Source: UBA685 sp002299005 (GTDB taxonomy: Bacteria; Pseudomonadota; Alphaproteobacteria; Puniceispirillales; Puniceispirillaceae). From it: a DNA stretch of 44,259 bases. The stretch spans positions 1-44,259 of the forward strand of contig CAXAAH010000009.1 of the NCBI GenBank assembly GCA_963966775.1, in the 5' to 3' direction. The notes beneath the pieces are model-generated. The model was given only the letters and a program-made list of their open reading frames with translations, had not been told where the DNA came from and ran no database searches. Below are positions 7,804 to 15,661 of this stretch, piece after piece (within the stretch, counting starts at the first letter, position 1; every line of letters begins with the position of its first letter). The position numbers and the translations under genes are program-made.

Positions 7804-8886
7804 GTGGCACCAAAAAAAACACCCAAGGCAAAGACGCGCGCACGTAAAGATAATGCCGCTCTGGATGATGCCGCTCTGGATGAGGCCATAATCGAAGGCG
7901 ATTTTAGTGAAGCTGAGAGCGCGTCAGGCGGCGCAAAAGAGACGGCGGCACAATTATCTGATGCGCCACAGCAGGCATCTGATGCGCCAAAGCAAGCGCG
8001 CTCATTAGGGGCGGTTTTGGCGGTTGGTATCGCGGTTTGTGCGCTTGGCCTGTCGGCGGTGACTTTGTTTGAACAACGCGCATATAAGACCGCACAAGAA
8101 GAGGCGCTGAATAGCCGCATAGGTGATGCGATAGCGCCCCTATCAGAACAGCGAGAAGAGATAGAGGCGCTTCGTAACATCATCGAGGCGCAAGCAGAAG
8201 AGCTGGCCAATATGCGCCAAGCACTGCCAAAGATACGGGCAGAGATAACGGCTGGAGCAGGCGGGGCCAAGGCAGAGGCAATTGTCGCTTTGCTGTTATG
8301 GCAGTCTATCTCTGCGGGGGCGGATGCCGCGCATTTTGCGCCTGTGATAGATGCCTTAAAAGGCGCGCCGTCTCATCCATCTTTGCAGACATTCTGGCAA
8401 GATTATCAAACGCTTAATCCGCAAGAGTTATTATCCCAAGGGCGTTCATTGCTGGGCGAGATAGGTGGCATGCCTGCCGCGGATATGGGGGATATAGGGG
8501 ATATAGGGGATGAGGCGAAAGATTTAAATGATACGCCTTTATCGTCTGGTCTCTTGCAAGGGGCCAAAGACTGGTTTGCGGGTCTTATAAAGCTGAAAGC
8601 CTTGGATGAGCCACAGGTAACAGCAGAGGTAACGCCACAGGTAACGCCAGATAGTCCAAGCTTGTCACAGCCACAAGTGACTGATGATGCGATGGCAAGA
8701 CCGCCCGCTCTTGTGGTTGCGAATCTTGATGAGGGTAATCTTGATGAGCTCTATCGGGCGAGCCTCGATTATGAGGATAAGAGGCTGGTGCAGTGGCGCA
8801 AGAAGATAGAGGCGGTCAGGGCGCTTGAGGGCCGATTACTGGATTTGATAACAGGCCTGCTGGCACAAAAGGGTGATGTGTCATGA
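7804..8886 (+). CDS. Alphaproteobacterial Mic60/mitofilin family inner-membrane protein
   Basis: The architecture is a charged, low-complexity cytoplasmic N-terminus, one membrane anchor (AVLAVGIAVCALGLSAVTLF), and a periplasmic part that begins with a coiled coil (EREEIEALRNIIEAQAEE-like heptads). The C-terminal helical region has the mitofilin-like layout, including GLLQGAKDWFAGLIKL. Proteins of this type encoded beside hemC/hemD are the bacterial relatives of mitochondrial Mic60, which shapes crista junctions and contacts outer-membrane Omp85 proteins. Here it would link inner and outer membranes. The frame extends back to an ATG at 7777 inside hemD; the GTG at 7804 with AAGGA upstream is preferred. 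Short in-frame duplications are frequent in the linkers (ALDDAALDEA, ASDAPKQASD, GDIGDIGD, PQVTAEVTPQVTP). Its stop overlaps hemY by four bases. Confidence 0.8.
   Translation: MAPKKTPKAKTRARKDNAALDDAALDEAIIEGDFSEAESASGGAKETAAQLSDAPQQASDAPKQARSLGAVLAVGIAVCALGLSAVTLFEQRAYKTAQEEALNSRIGDAIAPLSEQREEIEALRNIIEAQAEELANMRQALPKIRAEITAGAGGAKAEAIVALLLWQSISAGADAAHFAPVIDALKGAPSHPSLQTFWQDYQTLNPQELLSQGRSLLGEIGGMPAADMGDIGDIGDEAKDLNDTPLSSGLLQGAKDWFAGLIKLKALDEPQVTAEVTPQVTPDSPSLSQPQVTDDAMARPPALVVANLDEGNLDELYRASLDYEDKRLVQWRKKIEAVRALEGRLLDLITGLLAQKGDVS
7852..7884 (+). repeat. 15-bp tandem duplication in the Mic60 N-terminus
   Basis: Two copies of GCCGCTCTGGATGA-type units encode LDDAALDEA. Together with the GATATAGGG repeat near 8482-8510 and the repeated NLDEG codons near 8729-8756, they show that the linkers of this gene grow by short in-frame duplication. 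Confidence 0.65.
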
Positions 8887-10229
8887 TGTTTCGTGCGTTG
8901 TTATTTGTCGTTCTGGCACTGTTTATCGCCTTTGCCGCCGCATGGCTCGCCGACCAAGAAGGGGTGAGTGAAATCACATGGCTTGGCTATAGCGCACAGA
9001 TAGATAGCTCTGCGCTGGTGGTTGTGATAGCTCTGCTGTGCGTTGTCGGCATCTTTGTTGACCGTATGGTGCGCGCGCTGGTGCGCTGGCCATCTTTATT
9101 CTCGCAAGGCTGGCAAGCACGGCGGCGCATAAAGGGTGAGGCGGCCCTATCGATGGGGTTTGTGGCACTTGCCGCGGGCGATAGCAGGGCGGCCAATAAA
9201 CAGGCAAGACGCGCTGAAAAATTGCTCGATAAGGGGGTCTTAACAGATTTGCTTGTGGCGCAATCAAGCTATGCGAATGGTGACAAAAAAGCCGCATCAC
9301 GCTATTTCCAGAAATTAGCCGCCTCGCCAGACACAGCCTATTTTGGGCAATTGGGCCTGATGCGCTTGCACCAGCAAACAGCTCTTGAGACAGGTGATAG
9401 CACAAGCGCAAAAGACGCCTATATCGCGGCCAATACGGCCTTTGCGCTAGAGCCAACTTCGCCAGAAGTGGCGCAGGTTATTTTGAAAGAAGCGCTTCAT
9501 AATAAGGATTGGGCAAAGGCGGTTGAGTGCCTCAAGGTTTATCTCAATCATTCAGGCGGCCAATCAGCGCAAGAGGTTGAGAGAAGCCGCCTGCTCTATG
9601 CAAGCCTGTCTCTGCAAATGGCAGAAGAGATGATAGAGGCGGCTCGAGGCGAAGATAAGCCCTTGTCAAAGGCGGTTATGCAAGAGGCGATCGCGCTTTG
9701 TGAACAGGCCTTGGGCGAGGTCGCAGATTTCTCACCCGCTAGTGCATGTCTTGTCGGCCTGCTGAGTGAAAAGGGCGATCGGCGCGGCGCTGAAAAACAA
9801 GCAAGCAAGGCCTTTAGCCTGACACCTCATATCGGCAATTTGCGGATTTTGCGTGATGTGCGCAATGATAATGACGGGCAATTTATCACCCATGCGATGG
9901 GGCTTGCGGCAAAGTCAAAACAGGCGGATGAGGGCTATATCGCGGTGGCTGAATTTGCCATAGAGGTCGGCATTTGGGCCTCTGCCTCACAGGCATTGAG
10001 CCATCTATCAGACGCCTTTGTGCCGCATAATGATTATTATCGGATACAGGCGGCAATCGCTTTGGGGCTGGCAGATGAAGGGGCGCATCAAACAGCGCTT
10101 GAACAGGCCGCGATAGCGCCGCGTGCGCATTATTGGTCATGCCAGTCTTGTGGCAAGGAAGCGCGAGCCTATCATTTTGAATGTGACGGGTGCGGGGCGC
10201 GTCATGCGCAAATTTGGGCCAGAAAATAG
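8883..10229 (+). CDS. hemY: HemY-type TPR inner-membrane protein with C-terminal zinc-ribbon-like motif
   Basis: The protein has 448 residues. Two N-terminal membrane segments (about residues 3-20 and 40-60) carry the HemY_N pattern, followed by RRRIKGEAALSMGFVALAAGD and a superhelix of TPR-like helices. The C-terminus has two Cys-x-x-Cys pairs (CQSCGK and CDGCGA), resembling the rubredoxin/zinc-ribbon ends of related TPR proteins such as LapB. HemY proteins of this kind are linked to heme synthesis loci but are not the protoporphyrinogen oxidase that shares the name; their role is probably scaffolding. The start overlaps the Mic60 stop (ATGATG, so 8883 or 8886 are both possible). The gene converges with livM. 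Confidence 0.85.
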   Translation: MMFRALLFVVLALFIAFAAAWLADQEGVSEITWLGYSAQIDSSALVVVIALLCVVGIFVDRMVRALVRWPSLFSQGWQARRRIKGEAALSMGFVALAAGDSRAANKQARRAEKLLDKGVLTDLLVAQSSYANGDKKAASRYFQKLAASPDTAYFGQLGLMRLHQQTALETGDSTSAKDAYIAANTAFALEPTSPEVAQVILKEALHNKDWAKAVECLKVYLNHSGGQSAQEVERSRLLYASLSLQMAEEMIEAARGEDKPLSKAVMQEAIALCEQALGEVADFSPASACLVGLLSEKGDRRGAEKQASKAFSLTPHIGNLRILRDVRNDNDGQFITHAMGLAAKSKQADEGYIAVAEFAIEVGIWASASQALSHLSDAFVPHNDYYRIQAAIALGLADEGAHQTALEQAAIAPRAHYWSCQSCGKEARAYHFECDGCGARHAQIWARK

Positions 10230-10254
10230 GGCCAAAAATAGGGCCAGATAAATA
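10216..10254. repeat. Triplicated 12-14-bp unit across the hemY stop codon
   Basis: Three imperfect tandem units begin with GGGCCA (GGGCCAGAAAATA, GGGCCAAAAATA, GGGCCAGATAAATA). The first contains the hemY stop codon and the third forms the left arm of the terminator-like hairpin next to it, so local duplication appears to have built the gene end. Confidence 0.55.
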
Positions 10255-10269
10255 TGATTATCTAGCCCT
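10232..10269 (-). terminator. Candidate terminator of the liv operon
   Basis: A hairpin has arms AGGGC-C-AGATAA (10240-10251) and TTATCT-A-GCCCT (10258-10269), with one mismatch and a six-base loop. On the - strand it is followed by ATTTTTGG, which gives a short U tract after livM. No U tract follows on the + strand, so hemY transcripts may not stop here efficiently. Confidence 0.45.
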
Positions 10270-10286
10270 TGATGGTTTGATAGCGC

Positions 10287-11594
10287 TTAACGAAGCCGTT
10301 CAGGCAAGAGGCCCCTCGGGGCAAATCGCAAGACCAATAGCAAAATAAGGCCCATCGTCATCAAGCGCATATGCGCGGCAGATGAGAGCAAATGGGTGCG
10401 CAGGCTATTATCATCAGCCATCCCTGAGGTAAGCAACTCAATCAGCCATAGGCCAATTGGTTCTGCCTCAACCCATGCGAACCAAATCAAGAAACCGCCA
10501 AGCACCGCGCCGCGATTATTGCCTGACCCGCCAACAATGACCATCACCCAAATCAAGAAGGTAAAGCGCAATGGCTGGTACGAGGCAGGGGTGAATTGGC
10601 CATCAATTGTGGTCAACATCGCGCCCGCAACACCAATAACGGCAGAGCCTAGGATAAAGACTTGCAGATGGCGCCCTGTGACATCCTTGCCCATCGCTTC
10701 GGCGGCGGTTTCATTATCACGGATAGCGCGCATCATGCGGCCCCATGGCGAGTTCAACGCCTTTTCAGACAGATACAGGATGAAGAGCAAAACCGCGCCA
10801 AATAGCAAGGCATAGCATAATTTCACAATGATGGAGGAAAACTCAATCAATGGGATATTGGCTGAGGCGGCAAGCTCTTGGAAGAAGACTGACTTTTGAA
10901 TATTGACCTCATAAGGCACAGGCCTTGGCAGGCCAATGACGTTCTTCACGCCTCTTGTCATCCAATCTTCGAATTTCAAAATCGCGATGATGATCTCTGA
11001 GATACCAAGGGTGGCAATCGCCAGATAATCAGAGCGCAAACCAAGCGCGACCTTGCCAACCACCCATGCGGCGCCTGCGGCAAAGATACCGCCGACAACC
11101 CATGAGAAGATAATCGGCATGCCCGCACCACCTAGATAGCCAGAGGTCGCAGGGTTAACCTGTTCAATCGCCTCTGTGGCAGGGCCGTAGAAATAGCGCG
11201 CACAGAAAAAGCCGATAACGCCAATGGCGGTGATAAGCCACCTTCTGCGGGCGCCTGTGGTTTTGCGCATCGCAAATAAGACGGCAATAATCGTCGCTAT
11301 CACCACCAGCAATGTATAGATAACACCGCCGCCGCCCGCGGCCCATGCCTCTTGCACAGGCGGGGCTGAGACCAAGATAGCTGCCAAGCCGCCAAGCGCG
11401 GCAAAGCCCATAACACCAACATTCAAAAGGCCCGCATAACCCCATTGGATGTTCACACCCAATGCCATAATGGCTGAGATAAGGCCGAGATTTAAGATTG
11501 CCAGCGATAGGTTCCAGCTTTGCATAAAGCCAACGGCCAGAAATAACAGGCCCATGGCACCAAAAAGAACAACGTCTCTATTTTTGAAAATCAT
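10287..11594 (-). CDS. livM: Branched-chain amino-acid ABC transporter permease (LivM family)
   Basis: This 435-residue inner-membrane permease has the LivM order of segments: LGLISAIMALGVNIQWGYAGLLNVG near the N-terminus, GLRSDYLAIATLGISEII in the middle, SPWGRMMRAIRDNETAAEAMGKD (the ATPase-coupling loop), and VMVIVGGSGNNRGAVLGG. A stretch of about 90 residues after the second segment (MRKTTGARRRWLI and following) is longer than in the shortest LivM proteins and adds extra hydrophobic helices. It pairs with LivH to form the membrane channel for leucine, isoleucine, valine or related amides. It starts four bases inside livH (ATGA overlap) and is the last gene of the operon. Confidence 0.92.
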   Translation of the reverse strand: MIFKNRDVVLFGAMGLLFLAVGFMQSWNLSLAILNLGLISAIMALGVNIQWGYAGLLNVGVMGFAALGGLAAILVSAPPVQEAWAAGGGGVIYTLLVVIATIIAVLFAMRKTTGARRRWLITAIGVIGFFCARYFYGPATEAIEQVNPATSGYLGGAGMPIIFSWVVGGIFAAGAAWVVGKVALGLRSDYLAIATLGISEIIIAILKFEDWMTRGVKNVIGLPRPVPYEVNIQKSVFFQELAASANIPLIEFSSIIVKLCYALLFGAVLLFILYLSEKALNSPWGRMMRAIRDNETAAEAMGKDVTGRHLQVFILGSAVIGVAGAMLTTIDGQFTPASYQPLRFTFLIWVMVIVGGSGNNRGAVLGGFLIWFAWVEAEPIGLWLIELLTSGMADDNSLRTHLLSSAAHMRLMTMGLILLLVLRFAPRGLLPERLR

Positions 11595-12598
11595 AGCGTC
11601 TGCCCCTTAAAAATACCTGTCGGTCTGACCAGCAGGACAATGACCAAGACGGTGAATGAAACGGCAAATTTATAGTCTGTCGATAAGAGCTGCATCAGCC
11701 CATCAGGCTTGAACCCATCGATTAAATAGCCAAAGAAGCGCTTATAGGCAAAGGTCACAAGCACCTCTGAGAGGGCGATGACAAAGCCGCCTGCGATCGC
11801 GCCCAAAGGGGAGCCTAGACCGCCGACAATCGCGGCCGCAAAAATCGGCAAGAGCAATTGCAGATAGGTAAAGGGCTTATAAGATTTATCAAGCCCATAG
11901 AGCGTGCCAGCGATGGTCACCAATGCGCCAACCAAAATCCATGTGATCATCACAACACGGTCAGGATTAATGCCTGAAAGCAGGGCTAGATTCTCATTAT
12001 CTGAATAAGCGCGCATTGATTTGCCTGTGCGTGTTTTATTCAAAAACCAGAACAGCAAAGCAACACAGATAAGCGTTATGACAACCGTGATACCTTGCGT
12101 CATCTTAATTGAGAGGCCTTGTTCAAGACCTGTCATGGTTTTGAACTCACGCGCGGTGACAATAAAGCGCTCACCATCTGAGAAATTACGATCCTTTGGC
12201 GTGATGATGAAACGGATAAGACCATTATAAAAGAACATCACACCAAGCGAGGCGATCATCAAAATCACAGGACTTGCCTTTTTGGCGCGGTGAAAGCGAT
12301 AGACGACCTTGTCTGTGGCAAGGAGCAAGAAGATTGAAGCAAGAATGCCGACAGGTATCGCAAGCAAGGCGGTTGGCAAGGGGCCAAGGCTGACGCCCCA
12401 GCTTTGCAAGGCCCATGTGAATAAAATCACGGCCATCGTGCCAAATGACATCGCCTCACCATGCGCGAAATTTGAGAAGCGCAAAATCGAATAAATAAGC
12501 GTCACCCCAAGCGCGCCAAGCGCCAATTGGCACCCATAGGTGATGCCTGGCACAAGAACGAAATTAGCGAGAAGCACAAAGGCGTTTAAACTTTCCAT
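11591..12598 (-). CDS. livH: Branched-chain amino-acid ABC transporter permease (LivH family)
   Basis: A 335-residue permease with the typical LivH blocks: GCQLALGALGVTLIYSILRFSNFAHGEAMSFG at the start, TRTGKSMRAYSDNENLALLSGI (coupling loop), and LLLPIFAAAIVGGLGSPLGAIAGG near the end. The frame is open upstream to 12709, but the ATG at 12598 (MESLNAF) gives the usual LivH N-terminus and lies only four bases after the livF stop, so it is taken as the start. The protein forms the membrane pore together with LivM. Confidence 0.92.
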   Translation of the reverse strand: MESLNAFVLLANFVLVPGITYGCQLALGALGVTLIYSILRFSNFAHGEAMSFGTMAVILFTWALQSWGVSLGPLPTALLAIPVGILASIFLLLATDKVVYRFHRAKKASPVILMIASLGVMFFYNGLIRFIITPKDRNFSDGERFIVTAREFKTMTGLEQGLSIKMTQGITVVITLICVALLFWFLNKTRTGKSMRAYSDNENLALLSGINPDRVVMITWILVGALVTIAGTLYGLDKSYKPFTYLQLLLPIFAAAIVGGLGSPLGAIAGGFVIALSEVLVTFAYKRFFGYLIDGFKPDGLMQLLSTDYKFAVSFTVLVIVLLVRPTGIFKGQTL

Positions 12599-12602
12599 CT
12601 GA

Positions 12603-13307
12603 TTAACCCCCCAAGAATGCTTTGCGAACATCAGGGTCTGCCATAAGGGCGTCGCCTGTGTCTGTGTAACGATTACGCCCTTGGACAAGCACATAGCCCT
12701 TATCGGCAATGTTCAACGCTTGTTTGGCATTTTGCTCAACCATCAAAATCGCGATGCCTGTTTTGGCAATCTCGATGATACGGTCAAATAATTCATCCAT
12801 CACAATCGGTGATACACCGGCTGTTGGCTCATCAAGCATCAGAACCTTTGGCTGTGTCATCAGCGCACGGCCGACGGCCACTTGCTGGCGCTGGCCACCT
12901 GATAGCTCGCCTGCTGGCTGGCGTCTTTTTTCTCGCAAGATAGGGAACAGATCAAACACCTGCTCCATCGTCTCATGATAATCATCACTGCGGATAAAGG
13001 CGCCCATCTCAAGGTTTTCTTCAACCGTCATAGAGGTAAAGACATTGGCCGTTTGCGGCACAAAGCCCATCCCCTTTAGGACGCGGTCTTGCGGTGATAG
13101 GGCGGTGATATCCTCGCCATCCATCAAGACCTGTCCTTCGCGGATGTTCAGCATGCCAAAGACCGCCTTCATCGCGGTTGATTTGCCTGCCCCGTTCGGG
13201 CCCACAACAACGGCAATTTCGCCCTTTTCAACACCAATGGTGCAATCATGCAAAATATCAGCGCCGCCATAGCCGCCGGTCATGTTCTGACCAATAAGAA
13301 AAGCCAT
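12603..13307 (-). CDS. livF: Branched-chain amino-acid ABC transporter ATPase (LivF)
   Basis: A 234-residue ABC ATPase. Walker A GPNGAGKST is at residues 36-44, the Q-loop is in FVPQ, the signature LSGGQ is at 135-139, Walker B is in VLMLDEPTAG (about 155-163), and VEQN stands at the H-loop position, as is usual for LivF. It hydrolyses ATP on the cytoplasmic face of LivH/LivM together with LivG. It overlaps livG by one base (TAATG), which implies translational coupling. Confidence 0.95.
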   Translation of the reverse strand: MAFLIGQNMTGGYGGADILHDCTIGVEKGEIAVVVGPNGAGKSTAMKAVFGMLNIREGQVLMDGEDITALSPQDRVLKGMGFVPQTANVFTSMTVEENLEMGAFIRSDDYHETMEQVFDLFPILREKRRQPAGELSGGQRQQVAVGRALMTQPKVLMLDEPTAGVSPIVMDELFDRIIEIAKTGIAILMVEQNAKQALNIADKGYVLVQGRNRYTDTGDALMADPDVRKAFLGG

Positions 13308-14122
13308 TATTTGCTCTCCTGTGCCGGTTTGTTTTTCGTGGTTTTATTCTTTAGGTCTTTGTTCTTAAGGCCGGTGCCAAGATAGGCTTCGATGACCTCT
13401 TCATTATTCTTGACCTCTTCGGCTGTGCCTGTGGCAAGCACGCGCCCCTCTGCCATACAGATAACAGGGTCGCAAAGACGTGAGATAAATTCCATATCAT
13501 GCTCAATCATGCAAAAGGTATAGCCGCGCTCTTTGTTCAAGCGCAGGATCGCATCACCGATTGTGTTCAGCAAGGTGCGGTTAACCCCCGCACCGACCTC
13601 GTCCAAAAAGACGATTTTGGCATCAACCATCATGGTGCGGCCAAGCTCTAACAGCTTTTTCTGACCACCTGATAGATTGCCTGCCAATTCATCTGCGACA
13701 TGGCCAATTTCAAGAAAGTCGATGACTTCATCTGCGCGTGCACGCACACGCTCTTCTTCTTCGGCGACCTTTTTCGGTGATAGCCATGTGCTAATCAGAG
13801 ATTCGCCTGATTGGGCGGCTGGCACCATCATCAGATTCTCGCGTACCGATAGGGTGGAAAATTCATGCGCGATTTGGAATGTGCGCAAAAGCCCTTTGCC
13901 GAATAATTCATGCGGGGCAAGGCCGGAAATATCTTCGCCATCAAGCAAAACGCGCCCTGAGGTCGGCTTATAATGGCCGGCAATAACGTTAAATAAGGTG
14001 GTTTTGCCCGCACCATTGGGGCCAATCAGGCCCGTGATAGCGCCTGTCTCAATGGTCAAGGACGCGCCGTCAACCGCGCGCAGACCGCCGAAATGTTTGT
14101 GAATATCTTCGACAACAATCAT
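13307..14122 (-). CDS. livG: Branched-chain amino-acid ABC transporter ATPase (LivG)
   Basis: A 271-residue ABC ATPase. Walker A GPNGAGKTT is at residues 34-42, the Q-loop region is RTFQI, the signature LSGGQ is at 150-154, Walker B IVFLDE ends at E175, and the H-loop is in MIEHDMEF. After Walker B the sequence reads DEVGAGVN where DEPxAGLN is usual, so the proline is replaced by valine. The C-terminus ends in a Lys/Asn-rich tail with repeated LKNK blocks beyond the normal fold. It is the first gene after the livK terminator and leads livG-livF-livH-livM. Confidence 0.95.
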   Translation of the reverse strand: MIVVEDIHKHFGGLRAVDGASLTIETGAITGLIGPNGAGKTTLFNVIAGHYKPTSGRVLLDGEDISGLAPHELFGKGLLRTFQIAHEFSTLSVRENLMMVPAAQSGESLISTWLSPKKVAEEEERVRARADEVIDFLEIGHVADELAGNLSGGQKKLLELGRTMMVDAKIVFLDEVGAGVNRTLLNTIGDAILRLNKERGYTFCMIEHDMEFISRLCDPVICMAEGRVLATGTAEEVKNNEEVIEAYLGTGLKNKDLKNKTTKNKPAQESK

Positions 14123-14183
14123 GGGATTGCCCTACCTTTTCACGTCTAAAGGGGTAATAATTTAAAAGTAACTTAACTAGGCG

Positions 14184-14218
14184 TAAAAAAACAGCCCGAA
14201 ACATGGTTCGGGCTGTTC
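14184..14218 (-). terminator. Rho-independent terminator after livK
   Basis: Perfect 11-bp arms AACAGCCCGAA (14190-14200) and TTCGGGCTGTT (14207-14217) enclose a six-base loop. In the - direction the hairpin runs into seven T residues. It lies between livK and livG, so it probably lowers expression of the permease and ATPase genes relative to the abundant binding protein. Confidence 0.88.
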
Positions 14219-14242
14219 ATAATTATAACGCAAAATCGCGGC

Positions 14243-15427
14243 TTAGCGGTAACCTACCACTGAGATTGCTTGGTCTTTGATTTCAATCTGGCGATAGTTA
14301 CCAGCTGATTCACCTGGGCCGATAAGCTCAACCGCTGAGGCGCCAACATAGTCAACATCACCACCTGATGCGATGATCTTCAACGCTTTTGCTAGCTCAC
14401 CTGGGTAGATTTTTTCACCCGGTGCGTTAGCAACTTCAAAGACTTTGTCTTTTAGCGCTGATGAGTCTGTTGAACCTGCGGCTTGCATGGCCAACATGAT
14501 AAGCGCTGCGGCGTCATATGATTCTGCTGCAAAGGCTGATGTGCCATCAAAGCCATCTGCCATTGCGGCGAACTTTGCTGCGCCTGGGCTGTCTGTGCCT
14601 GGGTTTGCGCCATATGAGCCGTTAAGAGCTGAGCCGATAGCGGCTGGTAGTGAGTCGCCGACCATGCCATCTGGTAGATAGAATGTGTCAAACGCGCCTG
14701 TGTCTAGCGAGCCTTGGATAACGCCCTTACCACCTTGGTCTAGGTAGCCTGCTACAACAAGAACATCGCCGCCTGCTTGTGCCAAGGCACCAACTTCAGC
14801 TGAATAGTCACCCTTGCCATCTTCGTGTGCCGCTGAGATTGTGACCTCACCGCCGCCTGCTTCGAAGTTTGCTTGGATAGCGTCTGCAAGACCCTTGCCA
14901 TAATCATTGTTTGTGTATGTGATAGCGATTGAACCAACACCCTTTTCCTTTAGGATTTCGGCGACAATCTGGCCCTGACGTGCGTCTGATGGGGCTGTAC
15001 GGAAGAACAAGCCATCATCTTCTGCTGTTGAAAGAGCAGGTGATGTGGCTGATGGTGAAACCATCACAATACCGTTTGGACGCGCAACGTTCTGCAATGT
15101 CGCACCTGTGACACCAGAACAGTCACCGCCGACCATCGCCGCAACGCCGTCTGTTGTGATAAGACGTTCAGCTGTGGCTGTTGCCGCGGCCGCGTCTACA
15201 CATGTTGTATCACCGCGTACAGCAGATACTTTCTTACCACCCAAAAGCGCGCCGCTTTCAGACACTTCATTGATTGCCATTTCAGCGGCTGGGCCCATGT
15301 TGGCAACGATTGATTCAATCGGGCCAGTGAAACCTAGAAATACGCCGATTTTGACACCATGGCCATCAGCAAAAGCTGGTGAAGCCAATGATGCTGCTAA
15401 TGCTGCAGCGCCAATAAACTTTTTCAT
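14243..15427 (-). CDS. livK: Branched-chain amino-acid ABC transporter periplasmic binding protein (LivK)
   Basis: A 394-residue type I periplasmic binding protein. A signal peptide (MKKFIGAAALAASLASPAFA) precedes mature VKIGVFLGFTGPIES. Family blocks include GDTTCVDAAAATATAERLI, VAMVGGDCSGVTGATL, the NDYGKGLADAIQANFEAGG segment and AAESYDAAALI. It captures the amino-acid ligand in the periplasm and delivers it to LivHM; the specificity cannot be read. The frame is open to 15517, but the start at 15427 has GGGAGAG six bases upstream and gives a clean signal peptide, so the longer form is rejected. A strong terminator follows the gene. Confidence 0.94.
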   Translation of the reverse strand: MKKFIGAAALAASLASPAFADGHGVKIGVFLGFTGPIESIVANMGPAAEMAINEVSESGALLGGKKVSAVRGDTTCVDAAAATATAERLITTDGVAAMVGGDCSGVTGATLQNVARPNGIVMVSPSATSPALSTAEDDGLFFRTAPSDARQGQIVAEILKEKGVGSIAITYTNNDYGKGLADAIQANFEAGGGEVTISAAHEDGKGDYSAEVGALAQAGGDVLVVAGYLDQGGKGVIQGSLDTGAFDTFYLPDGMVGDSLPAAIGSALNGSYGANPGTDSPGAAKFAAMADGFDGTSAFAAESYDAAALIMLAMQAAGSTDSSALKDKVFEVANAPGEKIYPGELAKALKIIASGGDVDYVGASAVELIGPGESAGNYRQIEIKDQAISVVGYR

Positions 15428-15463
15428 CTTTTCTCTCCCAAGAATAATTACGAGCCCCCTTAC

Positions 15464-15490
15464 ATTGTATAGGACCTCATTACTTCCCAA
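15464..15490 (-). promoter_or_regulatory. Possible livK promoter
   Basis: On the - strand TTGGGA (15485-15490) is followed after 15 bases by TACAAT (15464-15469), about 37 bp upstream of the livK start. The spacing is short for a sigma-70 promoter, so this is tentative. Confidence 0.25.
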
Positions 15491-15583
15491 ACTAATAAGC
15501 TCATCTTTAGATTTCAATGACTAACTGAAAATTGTTTCCTTGCTATTTTTGATTTTATTATGAGGTCTTATCAGGGGCGCTCC

Positions 15584-15613
15584 TTGCTTTTGGCTAAATG
15601 GCTGGTCTATGAT
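15584..15613 (+). promoter_or_regulatory. Possible pyk promoter
   Basis: TTGCTT and TATGAT are separated by 18 bases, ending about 49 bp before the pyk start in the 234-bp region shared with the divergent livK. This is a pattern match only. Confidence 0.33.
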
Positions 15614-15661
15614 GCGCCCATCTTTAAATCAGACGTTTTCATAAATTGGGGGTGATAACGG

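Noticed and set aside
7740..8270. 176-codon antisense frame across the hemD/Mic60 junction.
   Set aside because: Composition (Ala/Ser-rich) mirrors the real genes; both sense genes are well supported.
12599..12709. Extended N-terminus of LivH overlapping livF.
   Set aside because: The extra 37 residues are unlike the family, and the inner ATG sits right after the livF stop.
15428..15517. Extended N-terminus of LivK.
   Set aside because: It would bury the signal peptide, and the ATG at 15427 has a strong GGGAGAG site.
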